NCBI GenBank assembly: GCA_037179335.1
Contig: JAKZHN010000013.1
Span: 496,001 to 560,000 of the forward strand
Origin: Cyclaneusma minus
Lineage: Eukaryota; Ascomycota; Leotiomycetes; Marthamycetales; Marthamycetaceae
Direction: 5' to 3'
Length of the DNA: 64,000 nt
The notes under the pieces were generated by a model. The model was not told where the DNA came from and did not search any database. It saw nothing but the letters and a program-made list of their open reading frames with translations. A program made the translations under genes and the position numbers. Shown piece by piece: positions 22,761-33,653 of this stretch (the stretch's first letter is position 1; each line of letters starts with the position of its first letter).

Positions 22761-24138
22761 ATGGGCGTCTGTATGAGCTCGGCGAATGTGGAGGACTTGG
22801 AGCAGAAGAAGCGGAGTCAGGCCATTGACCGCCGTCTCGAGGAGGATTCACGCCGACTGCGTCGAGAATGCAAGATCCTGTTGCTGGGTAAGCATGCGCG
22901 AAAGGCCGGCGACGCCGCAGACTGACCAGAGAGTGAAGTGGGCTGACCGGATGCTGCAGGTTCGGGCGAGAGTGGAAAGTCGACCATCGTGAAGCAGATG
23001 AAGATTATCCACCAGAATGGCTACACCCAAGACGAGCTGGCGCTGTACCGCTTGACCATCTACAAGAATCTGGTCGACTGCGCCAAAGCTCTGATTGCTG
23101 CGATGAATCAGTTTGAGATCCAACCTACAAGCCAGGCGACCGCGGACCACTGCAATTTCATACTGCAGTGTCAGATAGGCGCCGATCCGCATACCCCTCT
23201 GGACCCGAAAGTTGGCGAGGCCGTGCAGTCGATATGGAAGGACGGATGCATAGAGGGATTGCTGGAGAGGCAGAGCGAGTTCTACTTGATGGACTCGGCA
23301 CCCTAGTATGTTTTGTTTGCCATGCATGTGCTTCCGTTTGTTGCGTATGGTGCTGACCCTGATAGCTTCTTCGAGGAGGCTGCACGAATCGCAGCTCCGA
23401 ACTACATTCCTCTAGAAGCAGATGTCCTGAGAGCACGTACCAAAACTACTGGTATCTATGAGACGAGGTTTACTATGGGCCAGCTCAGTATCCAGTAAGT
23501 TCTCTGCACTTTGTTGTTACCGGTGATCATATTTCATGTACTGATTATTCCCCTCTAGCATGTTTGATGTGGGTGGCCAAAGAAGTGAAAGAAAGAAGTG
23601 GATTCATTGCTTCGAGAACGTCACGTCCATCATTTTCTGTGTGGCCTTGAGCGAATACGATCAAGTTCTGCTGGAGGAGAGTAATCAGGTATGGCTTCTC
23701 AAGGTTTCAGTTCCTGCGGCTGCATACTCGGACTAACACTCGACATAGAACCGCATGATGGAGAGTTTGGTATTATTCGACTCAGTCGTCAACTCTCGGT
23801 GGTTCATGAGGACTAGTATCATCCTGTTCCTCAACAAAGTCGACCTGTTCAAGCAGAAACTGGGCCGATCACCACTCTCCGCTTACTTCCCCGATTACTC
23901 TGGCGGAAACGACGTGAACCGCGCCGCAAAGTATCTACTGTGGCGCTTTAATCAAGTGAACAGAGCTCATCTCAACCTCTACCCTCAGTAAGTCCTTCGC
24001 ACCCACCCTGTCCACGATCACAGTCTAACGAGTCATAGTCTCACCCAAGCAACCGACACCTCAAACATCCGCCTCGTCTTCGCCGCCGTCAAAGAAACCA
24101 TCCTCCAAAACGCGCTCAAAGATTCCGGCATCCTATGA
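22761..24138 (+). CDS. gpa3: Heterotrimeric G-protein alpha subunit, fungal class III
   Basis: Exons 22761-22887, 22960-23305, 23366-23494, 23559-23688, 23749-23987 and 24039-24138; 356 residues, the usual class length. Membrane-attached GTPase that couples receptors to adenylate cyclase/cAMP in fungi. Visible: MGVCMSS acylation signal (Gly2, Cys4), P-loop GSGESGKS (43-50), switch I with [12 protein letters not shown], switch [23 protein letters not shown], and ATDTSN. The C-terminus ALKDSGIL is that of class III (GNA-3/GPA3 type); it lacks the Cys four from the end that marks class I. Two ATG codons stand side by side (22758, 22761); the second is chosen because it puts Gly at position 2 for myristoylation. 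Confidence 0.95.
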
Positions 24139-25906
24139 AACCCCCCTTTCCCGCACCACACCACAAGTCCCGCCGTACACTACAGTCCTGCAGCAGCAAA
24201 GCATCTTCGCCAAGACCTGGGATCCATTTGTTTTATACCTCATTTCCAGGGAAAGCGGGCGCACGTTCAAGCGGGGTTTTTCGATTCCGGTCTTCATTCG
24301 CACAGACATACTGGCAATGCGTTTCACACCAATCGCAAATCTTTTTCGGAGTCCCTGGGGAAAAGAGGCGGGTTTTCGGCTGGTTCTGGCTGGTATCTGC
24401 TTTTTTGTAGCTCCTTTGTTATTTTCGATTCTCGCGCTCGCATTTTTTCGAGACCGGCACGGTGAAACTGGAAAGGTTCTCGGGGAAGAAGGCGGACGGG
24501 ATGGCGGTTCAAACTTCAGCGCAGCGATTCCTTCGAAAACCCTTTTCTGAGCTACGGTACACAACACTCGCAAACTTCGCTTGATTGCAGAATACGGCTG
24601 CATAATCCCTCACCAGCACTCTCACCAGCACCCTCTCCCGCTTTCTTCATTCGCATTCTTTCGAAATTCGACGATGCAGCCTTCTGGCGAGGAGCATACC
24701 CGGCCTTTGTACCCTATACGATGCTCCTGGGCCGGCTAAAAGCAACGTTTTCTGCAGCTTTGCTTGCCAAACCACCCAACCACCGACGACGCCTTTTCTT
24801 GCTTCCTGCGCGTATCATGACTTTATGAGAAGCAAGCGGATGGATTGGATGGATAGGAGGAAGGTTTATTCTGTTCTGCGATGAGCGCACAAGCGATCGT
24901 CCAGCGAGCGTGGGTATGGTTTTTGCTAGCATACATAGCATTTGCCATGTTGCAAGAATCCTAGTTTGGCTGGAAGGGACGAAATGGATGAAATGGATGA
25001 TAATTCATTTCCGAGTCAGAGGAAACGAAGGGGGTGAAGTGAAATGAAATATGGAGTTATTGCTCTCCGAGACTTGATTAATCATGTTTCTCTTCTTTTG
25101 GGGAGAACATTTGAAGAATGGAAATGAAGAAGCTGGAAGGAAAAGGGCGTCGTGCTACACACGCGTTAACTCTTATTTCTTCTAGACGTTTTTGTGGAAA
25201 CCTTTGCTTGTGTGATTCGAATGGAACCGTTTGAACTTCTGAGAGTCCTATCTTGCTACTGAACACACCTGGTTGTCTGCTGGGGAGTGTCGTGAGGAAG
25301 CAGATGCTGTGATAGGGAGGGAGACAGAGTGACGGATGTTGAAGCTTGAGAATCATAAGGTATATTGTATTAAATGTATACTATGACAATAATGAATGTG
25401 AAATACATTACTCGTAATCATCTACCTTGTCTTGCTACGCGTTTGGCTCTTCCTTCTTCGTGTCGGCTTGGAGATGGAAGAGGTGCGGCTTGCGGCTTGC
25501 GGCTTGCGGCTTGATGATCGGTTGACTCTTTGAGTGAAGCCAGAAGCGATATAACTTGGGTCTGAGAAATCCTGCTGAGAATGGAGGTTTGGAGAATATA
25601 AGCGTTGCTCTCTGCTTTTGCTGAATGGAGGATAGATGGTTTTCTGGAGAAGACAAGTGGACTTCTGGGTGAGGCAAAGTCTGCTTCGAGTCTTCGACGC
25701 CCCGGATTTCGGGAGGGGATGCGTGGAGTGTGGAAGTCGGCGTCGATGATGGCGATGAGTTTGTGTACTGGCCACGAGTTCCGGGACAGACGGGCGAGGG
25801 AGTTGCTTGTTTTTTCTTTCGAGAAACTTCAACGCGTGGGCAGTGATACGACTGTCATGAATCGGTCGGTCTACGGGGAGTGAACTTGAGGTAGATACTT
25901 GGAGGA
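24139..25906. other. Intergenic region 3' of G-alpha
   Basis: 1.8 kb without supported genes. It includes a heptamer repeat at 25485-25512 and ends in a minisatellite. Confidence 0.5.
25485..25512. repeat. GCGGCTT heptamer x4
   Basis: Four perfect tandem copies of GCGGCTT. Confidence 0.95.
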
Positions 25907-26100
25907 ATTACTTGGATTATTCATGATTACTTCGATGGTTCCTAATTACTTGGGTCTTGGATTATTCCTAATTATTTGGATAATTCCTGATTACTTTGAT
26001 ATTTCCTGGTTACTTGGAATATCTCTAATTACTTGAATAATTCCTGGTTACTTGGAATTGTTTCAGTCACTTGGGTCACATCTAGTCACTCAGATATTCA
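25907..26100. repeat. 19-bp minisatellite, locus B
   Basis: About ten head-to-tail units, nearly all exactly 19 bp: ATTACTTGGATTATTCATG, ATTATTTGGATAATTCCTG, GTTACTTGGAATATCTCTA, ATTACTTGAATAATTCCTG and others. Consensus (A/G)TTACTTGGAATATTCCT(A/G), with a palindromic GGAATATTCC core. One unit carries a 7-bp insertion. Confidence 0.9.
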
Positions 26101-26198
26101 ATTTGAGGATGGCAAATGTTCAGTTTGGATTCTTAAACAGCTACCTAGACTTCCACAACGTCAACATTCCCAGCATCCCGTCCATACCTAACCAGCAG

Positions 26199-26480
26199 CG
26201 CTTTCGAATCATGCAAGAATCCACCCCGTACAAAGCACCCACCACTCAGCACCGCTTCAGAATCATGTAAGACCACGCCGAAAACACCCCAAATCCCCCC
26301 GCAACAGCAGCACCACTTCCCAAACCATGCAAGAAATCCACCCCAAACACGCCCCAAATCCCCCCGCAACTTCATCACCCTTCCAGATCGAACCATGTAC
26401 CCCAAACACCCCAAATCCCCCCACTACTTCAGCGCCCTTCCAAGTCCAACAATCCACCCCAAAGTCCAAACACACCCCAA
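26199..26480. repeat. Degenerate C/A-rich tandem repeat 3' of the PHD gene
   Basis: CACCCCAAACACCCCAAATC-type blocks recur about every 60-65 bp (around 26274, 26339 and 26399). Upstream, CGCTTT(C)GAATCATG-like blocks recur at 26199 and 26249. The strand is strongly purine/pyrimidine skewed. Confidence 0.65.
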
Positions 26481-26581
26481 ACCGCAACAGCAACGCCACT
26501 TCTCTCATTCATGCCACCCATCCCATCCCATGCCACGCCAGAACACGATCAACTTCACCCCACCACCACCACCACCACCCC

Positions 26582-29500
26582 CTAGATCCCCCGGGCGCCC
26601 ATCTCCCGGAAGATCCGCTCTCGTGTCTCGGCGTCCGTCTCGCCGTCGCGGCGGAAGGAGCCACGGGCCGACCGCCGAGGAGCAGGGGCGCGAGGAGGGG
26701 AAGGACCGCGAGAGGGCCGAGGAGCGCGGCGTGGCGAGGGAGCACGGGGAGGAGCACGGCGCCAGGGGGGAGGAAGACCAGTGGGAGGCGGGAGACGGGA
26801 GGCGGGGATGCCGCCAACAAAGCCGTTGCCATCGAAGCCGGCGGGGGCATTAGGCCCGCCGAACTTCACTCCGTCGGTCGGGAGCAAGGGGACACTACCG
26901 CTCAAAGTGGTGTCACCTTCACTGATTTCGCCGTCTCCCAGCTCGTCGTCGTTGGCCGCGACGGGGGCACGGGGAGGGTCGGGCCGGCGGGCGGGAGGCT
27001 CGGCATTGGCGAGTCCGGTGGTGCGGACAAATTGGCGGGTACCGACGTGCGCAGTGCCGCCGTCTGATAAGTCGCCCTCCTCGATATTTTCGAGAACCGC
27101 TCCCCATTGGCGAGGAGCGGGTGGCGGTGCCGGGGCGCGAGAGCGAGAGCGGGTTCGGGGGCGGGAGTTGGAGACGCGGGACTTCTTGGGAGAGACGGTT
27201 CCGACCTCGATGGTGTCGGCCTCGGGGGAGACGGCGGCTGGAAGCGGAGCTGGCGGAGGAGTCGCGGAGGCAGCTCGCGGAGTCGGAGCACGGGAAGATT
27301 TCTTGGCCGGGGACCTTCTCTTCTCAACACGGGCGGATCGAGTCAGTCGCTTCTCAGAGCGACGAGGAGGAGAAGACTGCGAGCGACGAAGACGGTCTCG
27401 CTTTGCCGCCTTGTGAACTTCGGGGCGGCACTTCTCGCAGAAGTACTGTATGTTCTCCGGAATCTCGTCGGGCACCCCCATACATCCATTATGTTGCCAT
27501 GCCCCGCAATCTTCGCATTGCACCCATATCTCGTCCAAATCATCATCAAGCTGGGTAGCTCCACATTCACAGCGAATGTACTCCTCGTCATCTTTTTTCT
27601 TGGACGCTGTCTTCTTGGCCGCCTTCTTGGCGGTTGCACTCTTCTTTGTCGACCTTTTGGGGGGCTCCGTTGGCTCAAGCGATTTGCTCGTGAATCTTGG
27701 CTTGGATTTGCCGCTTTTCGCCACCGATTGCTGCACGTTTATGGGCTTCAACGGTTCCTTGCTAGACTTGGATGCAGGCTTGTTTGATGTAGTTTTGGCC
27801 TTCTTGCCGGCTGGTTCGTTGGTTGAAGCTGTCGCAGCACGTTTGCGCTTGCCGGCGACGGGGCTGTAGTCACCATCAGACCCGAGATCTTCGAAATCGG
27901 ATACGGTGGCTGGTTGAGGCTGGCGACGGGGCGGATTGGCTGAGGTGGTTTTGGAGGCTACTGCTGTGTTCTTCTGGCTGGTCCGGTCAGTGACTGCTTG
28001 AGGGGCTTGAGCTGTGGCAGCATTTGACCGCTCCCGCGAAATGGGCTTTGGAGGGGGGGCTGGAGGTGGTGTTAGAGCGGGAGGTTAGGCGTGATTGGGA
28101 ACATGATTATACATACCTTGTGAAGTGGAGGGAGCTTGGTCAGAGATCTCAGGGTCTGGATCGGGCTCGGCAGGAGACTTGGGAGCGTAAACGAGGGGCC
28201 AGTCGATCTGGCAGTTATGCGGACGTCGCGTCACACCTTCTGAGAATGCCGGGTACAACATCGCGTCCAAGAAACCGCGCAGCCGTTCGTCACTAGCACC
28301 AAGTTGCCAGACGTACTGATAGCCGCGTTCGAGGCCATCTTGAGTGATGCTGTAGGCAGGCGTATTCTGGATCTCGGCAAGTTGCTCGTGGAGGGTTTGG
28401 CCCGATTCGCTGCGATGGTCTTCCCAGTTACGACCGGCGAGGGTCTCTCCAACCTGGAAGTCAATGACTTCTTGATGATACACGTCCATCATGGACGTGC
28501 GGTCATAGCCAGCGGCATGAAGCTTGACGAAGGCGTCGGCTTCGGCGTCGTTCATGCCCATGAGTGCCACGATGTCCTCGAACGTGTAACCGCGCTGGGT
28601 GAACACTTCGAAGATGATGACTTGGACGCCAGTCTCGAGGGCCGACCAGACAAGGGCAGGAGCCTATGATCAAGAGTGTCAGCTTCATGGACGTCAATGT
28701 GAAGATGGGAAGATGAGAAGAGGAGGAAGGAGATGAACTGGTGTTGGCACAAGGTGAAGGCAAAGAGGGACTGGACTGCGCACGCTCCATTGCGCGTCAA
28801 AGGAGACGCGCGGGAGGAGACGCGCAGGAAGGTGAAGATCAGGTGACTGCGCGCGCTCAAGAGCTCAAGAGAAACGCGTCGCAGACCATCAGCACGCAGC
28901 AGAGGGCAGCGCGCAGCAGAGAGCAGGTCGGGGCAGAGAGCAGAGCAGGAACGAAGAGAGAGAAAGTGAAGAACATACCTTGAGAGCATCAGGAACCGTG
29001 GGAGGCTCAAGTTCCTCGTCAGAGTCCATCATCTCGCGATTGAACTCATACGACTCAAACTCGCCGGGCTCGTCAGCAGCGAGGTGACCACGAGCAAACT
29101 CTTGGAATTCACTACCGTAGTCGGCGGGATCGAGGTTGCCGGGACCAAGATCTTCGCCGTCATTGGCGCCGTACATGTTACCAGCGAAATAGCCGCGAGC
29201 AGGCTCTTCGCGGTCATCGGCGCCGTCCATGCCAGCAGCGAGGTTGCCGTGGGCACGCTCTTGGAAGCCATTGGCGTGGTCGGGGTAGGGGTCGGGGTAG
29301 GGGAGGTCGGTCTCGAAATTGCCGAACTCGAGGTCGCCGCGATCAAAATCTTCATTGTCATTGGCGCCGTACATGTTGCCAGCGAGATGGCCGCGAGCAG
29401 CGTCTTCATGGTCGTTCGCGCCATCCATGCTGCCAGCGAGGTTGCCGCGAGCACGCGAAACGCGAGCACGCTCTTCGATATGATCGGACATGAGGGTTGC

Positions 29501-29731
29501 GAGGTTGCGAGCAAAGCCACGGAGGCCATTGGCGTAGTCGACAGGCAAGGGCTCAGACATGAAGTTCTCGGGGAGAGCGCGGGTGTCGTCAGCATACTCT
29601 TGGGCGTCGTTGAAGGCGCCGTCCATGTTGTAGGCGTTGACGAGGTTGCGGGGAGTGGCAGCGCTAACTTCACCGGAGAAAGTGGCATTGGCGGGGAGCT
29701 TGCCTTGGTTGAAAGTGGAGTTAGAGTTCAT
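26582..29731 (-). CDS. PHD-finger protein with repeat-rich N-terminus
   Basis: Exons 28979-29731, 28117-28663 and 26582-28059; 925 residues, all junctions in frame. Residues 1-251 are acidic with four copies of an ~18-residue unit (G-x-L-A-G-x-M-D/Y-G-A-N/D-D) at 96-131 and 162-197. Residues 252-433 form a compact, non-repetitive region (VWSALETGVQVIIFEVFTQR, GYQYVWQLGASDERLRGFL) that I do not recognise. The third part has KRKR and Lys-rich stretches, then a C4HC3 PHD finger (about 595-647; CECG, WVQCEDCGAWQHNGC, FCEKC), which in this family reads histone H3 tails. A long Arg/Pro/Ser tail follows. Likely a nuclear chromatin reader; the partners are unknown. The first intron (315 nt) is long for this genome. 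Confidence 0.8.
29105..29446 (-). repeat. In-frame coding repeat (four ~54-bp units in two pairs)
   Basis: Encodes residues 96-209 of the PHD protein: two tandem units, a spacer, and two more. GNMYGAND recurs in units 2 and 4, MDGA(N/D)D in units 1 and 3, which indicates duplication of a two-unit block. Confidence 0.85.
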
Positions 29732-30159
29732 CTTGGCGGTGATGAAGAACTTGGAGGAGTTGTTGTTGTTGTTGTGTGTGGTGTGAGTGTGTGGAGTGGA
29801 AGTGGGCTTGCGAAAGAAGTTGTTGAGACAAAAGGTCGTCGAAGATCTTTAGCGGTTGGTGGAAAAAGAAGAAGGAGGGAAGAGGTCGTCGGCGCGAAGA
29901 CTTTTAAGCTGGCGCAGCGACGAGGCGGTTCGCCTCAAGCTCGCCTCGAGGCTTAGCGCGGAAAGTCGCGCCAAACATTTGCTCTCGCTAAGATCGCGGT
30001 TGGTGATCCTCTTTGGCGACAGCAGCTCAGGGGCGGCGACAGGTTTTCGAGCCGGCGATAGACTTGGAGGGCGCCGAAGCGGGACTGGGCGAATGGGAAA
30101 GCGTGGGCAACTCTGAGGTCTTCAGGGGCTTCGAGAGCTCAGGGGTTCTCGACTCTCAT
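29732..30159. other. Promoter/leader of the PHD gene
   Basis: Contains GTT/GTG tracts (around 29760-29800) and GC-rich repeated GCGCC/GCGAG words. No gene is seen; antisense ORFs run into the satellite. Confidence 0.45.
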
Positions 30160-31090
30160 GCTTGCTTCGAGGTATCCTTCTTGCTTCGAGGTCTCCCTCG
30201 TGTTTCGAGGTCTCCTTCTTGCTTCGAGATCTCTATCGTGCTTGGGCTCTCCATCTTACTTCGAGGGCTCAGGGGCAGAATGTGAGAGCGCGGTTCAGGG
30301 GTGAGTAAGTGGCCGAGAGCCAAAACACCCGTGATTCTCAAGCTCTCCTCTTGCTTCGAAATTCCCATCTTACTTCGAAGTCTCCCTCTTGCCTCGGGAT
30401 CCTCCTCTCGCTCCAAGGACTCAGGGGCAATCCCAACCAAAGACATACGCGTAAACAACAGATCTCGACTCCAAGCTTCCATCTTGCTCTGAAGTCTCCA
30501 TCCCGCTTCGAGATTTCCTTTTCGGTCCGAGGTCTCTATCTCCTTCCTAAATCTCAGGGGCAGGACTGAATGGGCAGTAAATGCTTTGAACAACTGATGG
30601 AGAGCTAATAAGCTCTCACTTTGAAGTTTCCCTCTTGCTCCAAGGCCTCCCCCTCGCTCCAAGTTCTCAGGGGCAGTCCCAAACAAAAACACATGCGTGA
30701 ATAACAGCCCCTGATTCCAAGTTCCCTTTTTACTTTGAAGTTCCCCTCTTGCCTCAAGATTTACTTCTTGATTTGAGATCTCCCCCTCGCTCCAAGGTCT
30801 CAGGGGCAGCCCAGAACGAAAACAAATGCGCGAACAACAGCTCTCGATCCCAAGATTCCCTCCTACTCCAAAGATCCCCTCTTGCTTCGAGCTTCCCCTC
30901 TCACATGAAGGTCTCAGAGGCAGTCCAGAACGAAAGCATATGCATGAGTAACAGCTCTCGATTCCAAGTTCCCTTCTTACTTGAAAGATTCTCTGTCATG
31001 CTTCCATGTTTCCTTCTTGCTTCCAGGTTTCCTTCTTGCTTCAAGGTCTCCATTTCGTTGCCAAGTCTCTATCTCGCTCCAAGTTTTCAC
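30160..31090. repeat. 19-bp-unit satellite with higher-order structure, locus D
   Basis: Basic units of 19 bp are exact at 30162-30237 (TTGCTTCGAGGTATCCTTC, TTGCTTCGAGGTCTCCCTC, GTGTTTCGAGGTCTCCTTC, TTGCTTCGAGATCTCTATC). A landmark CTCAGGGGCA (CTCAGAGGCA in the last) recurs at 30268, 30420, 30553, 30666, 30799 and 30913, with spacings 152, 133, 113, 133 and 114, i.e. 8, 7, 6, 7 and 6 units. Long ORFs across it on both strands are by-products of the repeat. Confidence 0.85.
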
Positions 31091-32055
31091 GAGCAAGACA
31101 AAACGAGCAGCACATGCGCAAGTGACTTTACCAGCTTCTTCCATCCTTCTCATCACCGTTGCTTGCAGTAGTACAGGCGCCAGGGACTGTATTTCAGACC
31201 ATGCTACTTAGCGAGATCCAGCCTCACTTTATGCAGAAGCCAGGCCCAGGAACGTATTCGTGACCATGTATTTGTATAAAAAAAAAGACTTCCTTGAAGT
31301 ATTTGAGATATATATACGGTGACACTCAGACAGTCGTATTAGGCAATGGGTGAACCAAGCTAAGAGAAGAAACTTGGGAAATATGATGCGTCACTCAGCA
31401 AGGAGACGTCGAATACTTTAGAATATCATACGCAGCGGATTATTGTCCCGGGGTCAAACACTTCGAATGAGCCACAGCTACTTGGACTACTTCCAGCAAC
31501 TTGGTTTGTCTCGCAAATCACTTGAGCTTTAGCGTCGTGCAGGCAGTCACTTGCATTAAAACACAATTTTAGCTACGAACAGCCAAAGACTGGATGGGAA
31601 AGAACAGAGACACTCACACATGATCAATATATGCCGCCGCTTGCTCGTCAATTTGTATGTTTGATGAGAGAGTACCATGCATGCATTTTTTCTAAAAACT
31701 TATTTCGATAACGCCTAAAGAAACCTCCCATGCGGTTGCCCGATAAGAGTCTTTTTCACAGCCCTGGGTATTCCTCCGGTTGCGCCTGCAAGTTAGAACC
31801 AAGCGCCAGCCTCCCATGAGATGTTCCTCTTGTCCTGTGTAAGAGACAAGGATTGAATGAAGTTCTGGGAATTCCAGAAGAACAATGGTGTGGAAGAGCA
31901 TTGCGGACTATGCCATGGTGCGAAGATGGAATTCAAGTGGAGAGAAGACCTTTTCCAAATCTTCTGCGAAGCATCGAGAGCGACGGAGTTGGGGAATCGA
32001 GAGCTGTGATTGCTAAGACCATCATTGTCCTTGAATTATTCCAGAAGAATAGTGT
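31091..32055. other. Intergenic, no gene seen
   Basis: Spacer between the satellite and the phosphatase 3' end, with short ORFs only and an A9 run near 31280. Confidence 0.5.
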
Positions 32056-33171
32056 TTATGAACTCATGTCGACATCACTGGACAGACCTTCGGCATAGTC
32101 GTCGTCGAAGAAAGGAGCCCATGAGGCGCGATTCGCAAAGCGATCCTCGTCCTCCGCACCACCGTCAGTTTCCATCCCATCAGCGAAGTCGTCACGGCCG
32201 CGCTTCGAAACCATATTTGTTGGCGAAGGAACTTGAACTTCACCGGGTAGTCGCATGCCCCGATGCGAGCTCACCTGGGCCGTAGCCACCTGTTTCTGTG
32301 CCGCGACGAGCTCTGAGAATGTCTGCAGAAGGATCTTCATGTCATCGTCCAGGGCCACGCAGAAGCGCTGTGTTTGGAGGTAGCGCATGGCTGAGAGAGC
32401 GTCCAGGTCGAAGACGGAGATCAGGTAAGCGGCGAGCACGGCGGCTGAGCGTTCGTTGCCGCTCTCGCAGTAGACGAGGACTTTGCCTTGGCGGAAGGAT
32501 GCTGGGGCGGAGCCGAGGCTACCAAGCTGCGAGCGGTAGATGGAAATGAGGTGGTCGTTGATGAGTTTCACGGCGCTGGGGAAGGCATGGATGAGGTGCT
32601 GGGCCGATTCAATATCGATGCAAGCGGACTGGATACCGAGCTCCTTGGCAATTCTCTCGGGGTTGAGAAGACGGGCGGCGGCAGACTGGTGGTCTCTCAC
32701 GGCCACCAGGAGAGTGATGCCTTGTTCGCGGAGAAAGTTGCGGTCCTTGGCTGCCTGTGAGGGACCTAGGTAGAGGAAGGGGAGGATCAGCTGGGCGGTG
32801 CGGCGATCCTCGTAGACCCAGTCGGCGGTCTTGTCGAAGGCTTCGTGGCGTCCCTGGGTGATGACTCTCAGATCGTCGACAGTGAGGTCGAATCCGTCGA
32901 CGCCGCGGTACTCGGGAAGGATCATCTTTCTGTGGCCATGGACGTAATGGACGGGGGCCGTTCCATCGCTCTCGCCCTCGTAGCTGACGGAGTTGAATTG
33001 AAGTCCGGGTACTCCGGGAGGTACTGCAACGTGTGGAGGTGAAGGGATTCCCCAGGAAGAGCTGTGCGCACGAGGAGCGCACACAACAACGTCCGGCATT
33101 TGGCCAGGTGGTTTTCTGGGCTCTTGCGCTGGACCACGCATGAAGCCGAACTCAGTCCGCGGTAAAGACAT
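32056..33171 (-). CDS. Atypical dual-specificity phosphatase / STYX-like protein
   Basis: Single exon, 371 residues from the ATG at 33171 (an upstream open stretch has no ATG). Residues ~125-265 form a DSP fold: LILPFLYLGPSQAAKDRNFL, GITLLVAVRD and the signature VLVYCESGNERSAAVLAAYLI. The P-loop C-x5-R (Cys235, Arg241) is intact, but the His normally before the Cys is Tyr, as in atypical or STYX-like members. FLYLGP near the start of the domain is typical of fungal STYX-type proteins. The C-terminal ~70 residues are acidic (DVDMSS end) with a KRGRDD basic patch. It may be a weak phosphatase or a phospho-reader; substrates unknown. Confidence 0.8.
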   Translation of the reverse strand: MSLPRTEFGFMRGPAQEPRKPPGQMPDVVVCAPRAHSSSWGIPSPPHVAVPPGVPGLQFNSVSYEGESDGTAPVHYVHGHRKMILPEYRGVDGFDLTVDDLRVITQGRHEAFDKTADWVYEDRRTAQLILPFLYLGPSQAAKDRNFLREQGITLLVAVRDHQSAAARLLNPERIAKELGIQSACIDIESAQHLIHAFPSAVKLINDHLISIYRSQLGSLGSAPASFRQGKVLVYCESGNERSAAVLAAYLISVFDLDALSAMRYLQTQRFCVALDDDMKILLQTFSELVAAQKQVATAQVSSHRGMRLPGEVQVPSPTNMVSKRGRDDFADGMETDGGAEDEDRFANRASWAPFFDDDYAEGLSSDVDMSS

Positions 33172-33653
33172 GTTTGCGGATGGTTGTCGGTGGAGTCGGG
33201 TGAAGGAAGACTCGTGTTTATCTTGTGGCGGCTCCAAGTCGGTTGCTTGGGAAGTAGTGATGGGCGAGTCTCGCGACTTCCAGGTCTAGCCGCAGCAAGG
33301 GCGTCATGATGCTTCGACACTTCGCATAAAGCAGTGTCTTCGTGCGGTCCACGTTCCTCCACCAGCTTTCCGTCTCTTTCACAGATGCGGACCATATTCG
33401 AGAGTCAAAGGACTCGAGAACGTCGGTCCTAAAAGCCGCCGGGCCTTGGCATCACTTAGGTAAGCACAGGGACATGCTCGATGGTTTTATACACTGCTTC
33501 GGATTCAAGTAATTCAAATTCGCACACTCGCTGTCTAGGTAGTAGTTCTACGCTGATGCACACCCACCCCCTTATGTTCATGATCCTTCCAAACGCCACA
33601 AACACCAGCTCCTCCGCAATGCGATGTCCCTAACAAAAAAGGCCCCTATCACC
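33172..33653. other. Short intergenic spacer
   Basis: Promoter side of the phosphatase gene and 3' flank of the hydrolase gene. No gene is seen. Confidence 0.5.

Noticed and set aside
29084..29956. 290-codon ORF on the plus strand
   Set aside because: It is antisense to the repeat-rich first exon of the PHD gene; its Val/Ala/Ile repeats are the reverse of that repeat.
30156..30692. 178-codon ORF on the minus strand in the satellite
   Set aside because: The peptide repeats (SKQE, EARGRLRSK) are what a 19-bp tandem array produces in a rotating frame.
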